A stretch of 34,579 nt of DNA from Alectoria sarmentosa. Lineage: Eukaryota > Ascomycota > Lecanoromycetes > Lecanorales > Parmeliaceae. This document shows, in pieces, positions 10,383-18,447 of this stretch (position 1 is the first letter of the stretch; each line of letters begins with the position of its first letter). The translations under genes were made by a program, and so were the position numbers. Location: contig WOGZ01000336.1 in assembly GCA_009733775.1 (NCBI GenBank), positions 1-34,579 of the forward strand, written 5' to 3'. The notes beneath the pieces were generated by a model. The model had not been told where the DNA came from and ran no database searches. It saw only the letters and a list, made by a program, of their open reading frames with translations.

Positions 10383-10921
10383 GTACAACGGACGCGACAG
10401 ACGAGGGAGAGCCCCTGTACGAGCCCAGAATCACAGCGTTCAATCAATACAACCATTAGCTAAAAGAGCGTGCACAGCAAATGTAGATAATGGTCAAGGG
10501 AAAACGGCAAGCCTTCAGAGACAGATGATTCTCCATTATGGAAATGGAGTAGGACAGCGCAGGACAATGTTCGAATCGTGACGACTGTCTGTCAAGCCAA
10601 CTGAACCGGCCATAGCTTCAAGCAAAACGCGACTGAAACCGGGTAACAATCAATCAGTCCGTCAAGTCGGGGGTTACATAGGGTCGGAGACTCTACACAG
10701 CCAATAAGAAGTCGTCATTATCATCATCACTCTCGCTCAACCTCAAGGTCGATTGATCTATTACATTGAAAAAGTTCCTTGCAATACGCCTTCATTTCCC
10801 ACCCTTTTCCACTACCCTTGGATTTCCTCAATCACAACCGCGACGAGAACAGGTTACTTCTTCGGCAAAGCGCTGGTTCTTGGCCATTACGCGTACACAC
10901 ATCTTCTCTTCCGCTGCTCCA
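10383..10921. other. Noncoding spacer between LINE tail and APH-like gene
   Basis: Balanced composition with no coding frame that I can support. The first part may be the LINE 3' untranslated region, but I see no poly(A) or tandem tail marking its end. The right part would hold the 3' UTR of the APH-like gene on the minus strand. The overlapping short open stretches at 10345-10581 and 10753-11107 show no family features. Confidence 0.5.
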
Positions 10922-12190
10922 TTACTGCGACTGATAATTGTTGTTCATTTTCGAGATCAGTTCTTTCAAGTGATTGAAATGCTTTCTCCGAACTTCTGGC
11001 CAGTTATACTCTTCCATGTATCGAGCGATATATTGAGGCAGCGACCCCTGAAAGGAAATCACAGCCTCCACAATATGACGTTCAATGGTTGTGCTTCCCA
11101 TGTCTGAAAGAGCCCTGAATTGTTGGAGTGAATTCTGCTGATGTCGGGTGGCGTTCTCTGCTCGATATGGTAACATTTTTAATGCAAAGTTCCAGGGCAG
11201 CAAGTTGAAAGAATCCACCGGAACGGTTTGCGTCCATTCCCAGTCTATCACACCAACTATCGTACACTGTTCGTCGAGAAGTAGGTTCTGCCAATGCATG
11301 TCGGCATGCTGAAGGATGAAAGGCCCAGAGTCGAAACACTCTTTGCCAGCGTGCTCTGCGGCAAGGACGTGTAACGCTGCAGACTCTAGGCTGTCCTCGA
11401 CATTGAAGTCTTCTCCTAATAAATGCCGGCGCGTTTCAAATTCATACACTCTCTTTGCGCGTTCTTTGTAGAATGTCCTCGACGATGTGAAAGGACCATA
11501 GAGACGTTCTTTGCGATCAATAATGGGTCCAATGGCTACACCTTTGTCCTCGCCAGTAGCAAAGCGAAGCTGTCCGATTTTGTCGAATGGTTGCTTCGAA
11601 AGCTGCCATGCGAAATTCGTCAACTGCGTATGTATTTTGATCAAGTCATCGTCCTTAATAGGTCGTTGTCCGCTGAAAGGAAATGGATAAGGCTTCCCGG
11701 CGATATACTCCATGAAGATATAGGGTGTGCCAAGTACGTTTGCGTATGTGAAATCGTATCCATAGACTTTAGGGACAGGGATATGCGTATTCTCCTTTAC
11801 GAACTGCATAGTCGCGACCTCGCTTTCAAACAAAAGCATCTGGTTTGTGATGCGTGTTTTGTGATCCGTTACTGCGGTCTTACTGTACAGCGTGTTATGC
11901 AATCGAGCCATCCAGAGGGAATTGTTCGGCATCCGAAGTCGATATAGGACCTTGCGCTTACCAAACCAGAGTTCGTCCGTGTCGAGAACAGCCTCTTGGC
12001 TACGATCAAGCTGGTGGCCTAGTTGCATCTGCTGGTTGATCCAAGTCTCGGTAGCAAGATGGCATATAACCTCCTCAAGTCCCGATTCCCGGTTCTGAGC
12101 TGCAAAGACTTTGCCAATGAATCCAGGATCATCTTGGAAAGGACGCGGTTTGATCCAGTCGGTGTACTCCATTCCTTCTTCCTTGTTCAT
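10922..12190 (-). CDS. APH-family phosphotransferase (aminoglycoside/choline-kinase-like fold), intact
   Basis: A single-exon frame of 422 codons. It resembles the large fungal APH family (protein-kinase-like fold), whose members phosphorylate mostly unknown small molecules; the substrate cannot be told. Seen: an N-lobe with LWMARLH (92-98) and a Glu-containing helix (FESEVATMQFV, 121-131), the hinge block YIFMEYIAGKPY (157-168), the catalytic loop HADMHWQN (His295, Asp297 as base, Asn302; the family usually has HGD) and the metal-binding IDWEW (Asp316). Length is normal for fungal members. Met7 (codon at 12170-12172) has a better start context (purine at -3, G at +4) than Met1, so the protein may be 416 residues. 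It is divergent from the LOG-fusion gene across 258 bp. It shows no RIP damage, although repeats flank the island. Cytosolic: no signal peptide or membrane segment. Confidence 0.88.
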   Translation of the reverse strand: MNKEEGMEYTDWIKPRPFQDDPGFIGKVFAAQNRESGLEEVICHLATETWINQQMQLGHQLDRSQEAVLDTDELWFGKRKVLYRLRMPNNSLWMARLHNTLYSKTAVTDHKTRITNQMLLFESEVATMQFVKENTHIPVPKVYGYDFTYANVLGTPYIFMEYIAGKPYPFPFSGQRPIKDDDLIKIHTQLTNFAWQLSKQPFDKIGQLRFATGEDKGVAIGPIIDRKERLYGPFTSSRTFYKERAKRVYEFETRRHLLGEDFNVEDSLESAALHVLAAEHAGKECFDSGPFILQHADMHWQNLLLDEQCTIVGVIDWEWTQTVPVDSFNLLPWNFALKMLPYRAENATRHQQNSLQQFRALSDMGSTTIERHIVEAVISFQGSLPQYIARYMEEYNWPEVRRKHFNHLKELISKMNNNYQSQ

Positions 12191-12448
12191 CTAGGATACG
12201 AAGTTTATGGACCAGAGGAGGTGTGACTACAACTAAGTAAAGTCTTACAAATCTTTCTCGCGTGTCCCAAATACATAAAGAAGTCTCTCTGACATCCAGA
12301 TAAGCTTCAATATAGACTTGATTAAGCTCCTTCAGCTCATACCTTGGCTTTTCTATCTCCTTTCTGTACTCTGCGCGATAGAGTTACTGCAACATCGTTT
12401 GCCGTCAGGCTCCTTACGTGAATTATTTTTGTCGCTTCCACTCCCAAC
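12191..12448. promoter_or_regulatory. Shared divergent promoter region between the APH-like and LOG-fusion genes
   Basis: 258 bp separate the two start codons, so both promoters must lie here or overlap the genes. The sequence is pyrimidine-rich just before the plus-strand ATG (CTTCCACTCCCAAC), typical of fungal leaders, with A at -3. No convincing TATA or CCAAT box was fixed on either strand. The arrangement allows co-regulation. Confidence 0.55.
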
Positions 12449-12892
12449 ATGTCAGCTGATCATAAAGAAACAAAATCAATCGCAGTTTTCTTAGCCGCAA
12501 ACATTGGAAACGACCCCAAATATGAAGAGCTTGCACAACATGTTGCTGCAATGTTCGCCAAGAATAGATGGACTTTGGTGTACGGTGGATCCGCACGAGG
12601 GCTAATGGGAATTCTCGGCCAAACCGCGTCAGCCTTGGGTGTCGATGTTCACGGGGTCAAGCCTCGCCCATTCCTCAAGTACGAAGAAACCGGCGAACTC
12701 CCAAAATTCGGTCATCACGAGCTGGTGGATGATCTATACTCTCAAAAGAGACGAATAGCGGAATTGAGCGATGCATTCATAATTTTGCCTGGGGGTTTTG
12801 GGACGCTTGAAGAATATACTGCCATCCGAATGTGGTCAAAACTCGGCGTCTGCCGCCGCCCTATCGTGCTTTTGAACTTCCAAAGCTTTTAA
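12449..12892 (+). CDS. LOG-type phosphoribohydrolase domain, truncated by an in-frame TAA (N-terminal half of a fusion gene)
   Basis: 147 codons. LOG-family enzymes hydrolyse cytokinin riboside 5'-monophosphates to free base and ribose 5-phosphate. Seen: a Rossmann-like start (IAVFLAANIG, 11-20), VYGGSARGLMG (44-54, family VYGGGxxGLMG), and the signature PGGFGTLEE (114-122) with Glu121. The family's M-H-x-R-K-A motif reads L-Y-S-Q-K-R here, so the usual catalytic Arg is Gln99. The frame stops at codon 148 (12890-12892) after LLNFQSF. LOG proteins normally continue with a block like YDPLLxWI, and the next codons read TPLLDWI in the same frame, so the stop lies inside the domain. The family length is about 180-220 residues. 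The ATG has A at -3. As it stands the product lacks the last helices and is probably inactive. Confidence 0.8.
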   Translation: MSADHKETKSIAVFLAANIGNDPKYEELAQHVAAMFAKNRWTLVYGGSARGLMGILGQTASALGVDVHGVKPRPFLKYEETGELPKFGHHELVDDLYSQKRRIAELSDAFIILPGGFGTLEEYTAIRMWSKLGVCRRPIVLLNFQSF

Positions 12893-14077
12893 ACTCCTTT
12901 GCTGGACTGGATCACTGAAGCAACAAAGTTGGGGTTCATATCAGAGAACAGTGCCGCCGTGGTATCGGTCGTCAACTCCATCGAAGAAATGAATGTCTCG
13001 CTTTTGAGGCCAAAACCTATGATTGATAATGATGACCAATTCGACTGGTCAGTTGTGGTTCCGGGACACATCAGCCTCTTACAATCTCAACTTGAGAAGT
13101 TACTCTTGAACACCGCAGATCAGGTTTCTCTTCAACATTCTCTGACAGTTCATTGGAGCACGTGGCATACATGGGATTACTACAATCGAATCGAACCCGG
13201 TGTCACGGAAGCGAATGACCATATCTGGAAAGACATCTCACCGTTTTCAACATGCGTTGGTATGACTTTTCTAGTGGCTAAAAACTTCCGTGCTGCTCTT
13301 AGAACCACCCCAGGCCTCGCTCAGTGCTCTCAAAAACTTAGGACGGTCGCCTGCCCAGCGTCAGCAGACTCGATTCAGCCTTATCACTGCCTCACTGGTG
13401 TCTTCATGGATCAGTATTGTGTCGTTATCGACCCTGTATTCTCGGCGAAGGCATTCAAAGTGCCATATAATGGGTCGTTCGAAACGTTACCATATATAAC
13501 CACGTCTGGTCGTTTCCAACAACGATGCTTCCGCTATATTGCGAGACCAAGTGGCGAGATGTTGTTGACGATGGAGAAAATTGGTAGCATCGAAGCAGCG
13601 GTGCAATTTTCAGACATCGATCACAACACTGCTCTGCGACAGATCTCCATGCGAGCGGCTAGAGAAAGTAAACCTGGCTTTCAGGTTCCAAGCAAGAAAG
13701 TTCTTGTAGTACGATCTTTGATGAACGAAAAGCCGACCAAGATTGCATCAACTCCTTTGAATGCAGAGTTTGTTGTGGCGGCTTGTCGCGTTCAGATCGA
13801 TTTCGCCCAACGAACTCTGACGACGCGAATACCTTCAACTGACTGGCTTTGCAAACCCGAAAATGAGCGATATCTTCTGCGGCTACAGCATTCACCAATG
13901 TATACACCAGTCAATGACGCGGTGCTGAATCTGGTTGTCGTTCTCAGTTCTCCACCGGATGATGAACTTATTTCGGATCAACTTCATTTGATGGGCGAGG
14001 TGGGAGAGCGGTTAGGACTCGCAAGAGGGGAATTTCTGCGGATTGCTGGCTCCTTGGACTATGTTCGGCGTCCGTAA
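12893..14077 (+). pseudogene. Continuation of the LOG fusion: end of the LOG domain plus a C-terminal domain with a Cys-His-Asp pattern
   Basis: Open in the same frame as the LOG half (first Met at 12899; the two starts differ by 450 bases). Numbered from 12449, residues 149-180 finish the LOG domain (TPLLDWITEATKLGFI, then SIEEM). Residues about 190-540 form a separate domain with no family that I can name with certainty. The pattern STCVGMTFLVA (Cys269), PYHCLTGV (His313) and YCVVIDPVF (Asp328) resembles the nucleophile helix, His strand and Asp strand of transglutaminase/papain-like or arylamine N-acetyltransferase folds. It has no signal peptide or membrane segment. If expressed at all after the TAA, it would need internal initiation or readthrough; with the TAA corrected the gene would encode 542 residues. 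Codon use and composition match the APH-like neighbour. Confidence 0.65.
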
Positions 14078-14173
14078 TTTTCTACAGAGTTGCTGATACC
14101 CATATCTGCTTGCACTTATTATGACTTGATTAAGAAGGGGTGCGACAGAGGCGTGGCTGTGCCAGTTCGCAAT

Positions 14174-14222
14174 TGTTGCGAGAACAGATTGCGGAGCGGA
14201 ATAACTAGTAGCCGAGTAGTAA
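14174..14222 (+). repeat. LTR fragment related to the copia-type LTR at 7677/9697
   Basis: Starting at TGTTGCGAGAACAG, the first 47 or so bases match the beginning of the 297-bp LTRs (about 41 of 47 positions by eye, including GGAATAACTA and CCGAGTAGTA). Similarity stops at about 14221. It is either a truncated solo LTR or the start of a related, differently ending LTR. It lies 97 bp after the end of the LOG-fusion frame. Confidence 0.6.
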
Positions 14223-14306
14223 CATGTGCTGGGGGCGCGGGCTTCCCGGTAGTGGAAAGCTTGGAAGTCTCTACATTACAATACATAGTACTTGTTCTTT
14301 TTACGC

Positions 14307-14323
14307 TCGGGGGAGACCCCCGG
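14307..14323. repeat. Short GC hairpin
   Basis: CGGGGG (14308-14313) and CCCCCG (14317-14322) flank a 3-nt AGA loop just before the larger foldback repeat. Confidence 0.5.
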
Positions 14324-14335
14324 AATCCCCCTTTC

Positions 14336-14501
14336 CCTCCGGGGGTTCTCCGAGAGCTCTCCAAGGGCTTCTGCCGAAGGGGCTGTCGAAGCAAACTCGA
14401 AGTCATGATATATGATAATGTGTGATGTATGAGATTACGAGTTTGCTTCGACAGCCCCTTCGGCAGAAACCTTCGAAAAGTCCTCGGAGAGTTCCGGATG
14501 G
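14336..14501. repeat. Foldback repeat (candidate MITE) with 31-bp perfect inner arms
   Basis: 14369-14399 and 14438-14468 are exact reverse complements (31 bp, starting TTCTGCCGAAGGGGC) around a 38-nt loop rich in TGATAT/GTGATG. Outside the perfect arms, pairing continues imperfectly for about 30 more bases (TCTCCGAG on the left, CTCGGAGAG on the right; CCGG near both ends). The imperfect outer arms beside perfect inner ones suggest an old foldback element with gene conversion or a younger inner unit. No clear duplication flanks it and no transposase is nearby. Confidence 0.7.
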
Positions 14502-14559
14502 TAGAAGATTCAAAGAAAAAAGCCTGTCAAAGGCTCAGAGCATTTAAAAGGGTTTTAAA

Positions 14560-17366
14560 AAGTTTTGATTCACTTAATCAAACTTTATGAAAATAACATC
14601 ATTCGAAAACGCGTATTCGAATTTATGACTTTATTTATTCATTTTCTTATTATATAATATATGATACGAAAGAAACAAGAAAAAATAAAATATAAAAAGT
14701 TAATATTCGAAATTAATTTTATAATATAATTTATTTAAAACATATTCGCGTTTAAATTAAAAATAAAGAAATAAAATGTATTTTAATTTCAAAATCGTAA
14801 AATTTAAAAACTTAGTTAATAAAACCTTGATTTAAGTATATAAATTCTTTTATATATAATTTTTAATTATAAAAAAAGTAAGTTTTTTAATTAATAATAA
14901 TAAATTATAATTATAATTATAATTATAATAATAATCGTATTTAAATAACATAAAAAGAAAAATATAAAAGCGATAATAATTTAAGTTATATAAAATAAAA
15001 AAACCCCGAAATCGAACTTAAATTATTATCGAATTTTTATAAAAATCGTATCGAAAGTCGATTAATTAAAAAATATTATCTTTATAATTATTTATCGAAT
15101 TTATATAATTTATATATAATTATAAAAGTACTTCGTATAAACACAATATAAGCGAGTTTATTATTTATCGAATAATTTAATTGTTTTTTTAATAAATCGT
15201 TTAAAATTATAATAAATAAATCGACTTTATTAATAATTCGATTTAAGATTATATATAATTAATTATAAGCGAAGATCTTCGATTATAAACATAAATCGAT
15301 TTGTTATAAAAATTAATTTTATAATTTATTAATCGTTATATTAAAAGTTAAGTGAATTAAATATTAAATACGTTGAAAAAAAAAAAAAATTGTTCGAATC
15401 GGGCGAAGCAAGAGATATGCGTGATATATAATAACGTTTATCGTTATATTCGTTTTCAAGAATGCGATAATCGAGTATTTTAAATTTAATATGCTTAATT
15501 TATAAACGTATCTTATTATATAAATTTTATAATTGTTATAAATTTTTTAACAACATCATTATATAATTTTTTTTTAATTTTAAATGATGAAATAATAAAG
15601 AGATTGATTTAAAGGCGTTTATTAATTCGATAAATAAATAAAAATTATCTTCTTCGTCGATAACTTAATCACGATTAATATACATCGTTTTGATTTTAAA
15701 AAATTTATTAAGAATTTGATTATTGAATCGAATAACGTTTTTGTTAAAGATGCAAAAAATCGTTTTAAAAATATAAAAGTTAAATGCTCGATGTGAATTT
15801 AAATCGCGATAAATAACATTAATGAAATTCGTGATAATGTTATTTAATAATTAATATTTTTTTATTCTTTTATGTTTATTGAAATTTCATTATTTATATT
15901 TAAAAAATATTTGTAAATGTTTTTATATTAATATAATTTTATTTAATTGTATTTAAATTATAAAGTTTTATATTTTTCGTGAATTTAAGAATTTGAATGT
16001 GATTTTATAAATATGAGATTTTTAAAATAAATGTAATAATACGCCCTAATTTAACGCTTTTAATAATCGATAAAATTTGACGAAAATCGTTATAAAAAAA
16101 TATAATTATATTATTAAACGATTTAAGATTTTTGCGAATGTTTTAAAGTATATAATTAATAATCTCGATATTATAACGATTTTGTATCGAAATTTCGTTT
16201 CAAAAAATTAATATTATTGCATATAATAATTCGATTAAATCGAATTCATTTATAATATCGTAAAAGAATTAAATAATAACATTTAAAGAGATTTTGAAAT
16301 GAAAATAAGCGATATAATCTTTTTAAAAAAAAATGAAAACGATGTTTGAAAAAGTTATAACAATTATCATTTTGAAAATTTCGTATATTTTTCATAAAAC
16401 GATATTTTAAAGCATAATTTTATTAATATTTTCGTAGTCGTTTAGAAAAAAAAGTTGATTATTAAAAAGAAATATCGCGTTTTGAATAACGTTTATAATT
16501 ATCGTTTAATTATCATTAAAATTCGTTCACATTTACTTTTAAACGTTCATTTAATAAAAACGTTTTTCGCGTAAAAAACGATTACGCTGGTTATTATAAT
16601 GTTGTTTATAATTATATTACACTTTTAATAAATTAAAGTTTTTAAATAAATTAATATTTTTTATAAAATTGAAGTTTTTTTTTTAAACGAATTTAAATTA
16701 AATGAAAATAAAAGTTTTTAATAATAATTTGTTTCGATTATATATTGATTAATAAAACGAAATCTTAATAATAAATTTAAAAAATATATATATAATCGTT
16801 AAAGAGTTTAAATAAAAAAATATATTAGTAATAAAAGAAAATAAAAGAAATTACGAATAAATAAAAGAAAAATAAATTTAATTCAATAAATTTTAAAAAA
16901 AAAGAAACATTATATTAAAAAAATTAATAATGTTTTATTATAATAAATAGCGCGATAATTTTCTTCTTTCGCAATTTAAACACTTTTATGTATTAATTAA
17001 ATTAAATCACATATCTCGTTTTATATTTATTTTATTAATTAAATAATTTATTAAATTTATAATTAAATAAAATTATTACGAATAAACTTCGTAAATAGTT
17101 TTCGCTTTTTCAAATATATGTTTTTTTTTAAAACTTAATTTTATTCAACGTTATTATGCGTGAAATGTTTTAAATATTCTTTTTTTAAATGTAATGCTTC
17201 ATTAAATTAATATAAAAGAAATTTGTTAATCGTTTTTATTATTAACGTTATATATTTAATTAAAAAAAGATTATAAAAGAGATTTGACGTTCGTCTGCCA
17301 TTATTATATCAAATAATTAAAAATCATTATTAAAAATAACGATTTATTGATTTAAAAAATGAATAA
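14560..17366. other. AT-rich RIP-mutated DNA, no recognisable content
   Basis: About 2.8 kb of TA-rich sequence with residual C/G mostly in CpG. A short (ATAATT)n tract lies at about 14903-14929. Composition is slightly higher at 15395-15430 and around 16560-16620, but no protein family could be identified in either strand. Probably old retroelement DNA. Confidence 0.6.
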
Positions 17367-17664
17367 TGTAAGACGTATTATTTACGTCGCTAAGTAAGCG
17401 CAAATAAATAAATATATATAAAAGACGTAATGTTATTATTAAGTTTAATAATTAAATTGTGTGATAAAATTAATTTTTAAAATCAAAAGAAAATCTCGGG
17501 GCATATTAAATAAATATATATTTGTTAAATATTTTTATCAGCGGGGTAATTGCGAGGTTAATTTAATTGAATTTGAATTTTGTAATTTTTATGAAAATTT
17601 ATAAAAGATGACGTTATGATAACGTATATTTTATATAAGGCGCATGCGATTATTCGACTTAATA
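17367..17664. repeat. LTR, second copy of the 2266-2564 family (solo)
   Basis: A 298-bp direct copy of 2266-2564, starting TGTAAGACG and ending CTTAATA where the other copy has TCTAACA. Shared blocks include ATTATTTACGTCG, AAATCAAAAGAAAAT and GGCGCATGCGAT. The flanks (AATAA and ATTAT) do not show a duplication, and neither flank resembles the flanks of the first copy, so it is best called a solo LTR or a fragment. Confidence 0.6.
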
Positions 17665-18246
17665 ATTATTATTTTCTTTAAATCTTAATTCTCAAATGCT
17701 CATATTAAAAAAAAACCTTATATAATGTTTATTAAAAAACTTTTAAACTTTATAAAGAAAATAAGAAAAAAGAGTTATTATAACGTTATCGTTTTTATAA
17801 CGCAACATTATAATTCGTAATAAAACAATTTTTTAACGTTAAGTAATAGCAACATATTATTAACTTTATAACATTTTTTTAAAATATTAAATTATAAACA
17901 TCTTCAATGAAGCGACGTAATTAATAAAAACTCTTTTTTATTATATACATTCGCTCATTTAACTTTTAATAACGATATTTTAATTATAACGATTTCGTTT
18001 TTTTTATATTAAGAAATAATAATAAAGTTGAAAAGCGACGTATTTTATAAATATTATAATAATAATATACACTCATTAACGTTATTAAAATGCGTGTTAT
18101 TATTTAATATTCGCTTATTATCGTATCGCGACGTTAAATTATATATAAAAACTCAATTTTTTTTTTGTTTTTTTTTCTTTATAATTTCTTTTATTTTATT
18201 CGTAAATGTTTAATTTGATTATGCGATGACGATAATATTATAATTG
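17665..18246. other. AT-rich DNA between the solo LTR and the chromovirus
   Basis: About 580 bp, RIP-mutated, with nothing recognised. The plus-strand open stretch 18028-18213 is low-complexity and ends a few bases before the chromovirus target site. Confidence 0.6.
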
Positions 18247-18251
18247 ATTTT

Positions 18252-18447
18252 TGTTATAATTCGCTCTTCGATATTGCGGCCCATCATAAATTAAAATTAG
18301 TTTTATAACTTAATTTTACATTAACGTGTTAAATTATAATTTAACCTTCTATTTTTGCATGCATACATTTATATTTAAAACTTCATAATTAAAATTTCAT
18401 TTAAATCACGTTTAAACATTATTCAATTCTACGTGTAATCTTTGACA
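18252..18447 (+). repeat. 5' LTR of the chromovirus
   Basis: Begins TGTTATAATTCG and ends GTAATCTTTGACA. Differs from the right LTR mainly by C/T and G/A changes. Preceded by ATTTT. Confidence 0.92.

Noticed and set aside
10345..10581. 78-codon plus-strand frame rich in Arg
   Set aside because: It overlaps the LINE tail in another frame and resembles nothing.
11423..11947. 174-codon plus-strand open frame
   Set aside because: It lies antisense within the APH-like gene, whose kinase motifs are clear. No family features of its own.
12887..12898. Programmed readthrough of the TAA
   Set aside because: The stop is TAA followed by ACT, not the leaky TGA-CTA context known for fungal readthrough.
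12840..12925. An intron removing the TAA in the LOG domain
   Set aside because: The available GT..AG pairs are weak, and every choice would delete conserved LOG residues on both sides of the stop.
14090..14425. 111-codon plus-strand frame after the LOG-fusion gene, and overlapping frames on both strands
   Set aside because: It runs through an LTR fragment and the foldback repeat. The translation follows repeat structure, not a protein family.
2266..17664. One 15-kb retroelement bounded by the two 299-bp LTR copies
   Set aside because: Host genes and other elements lie between, the outer flanks do not form a duplication, and the adjacent internal sequences do not match.
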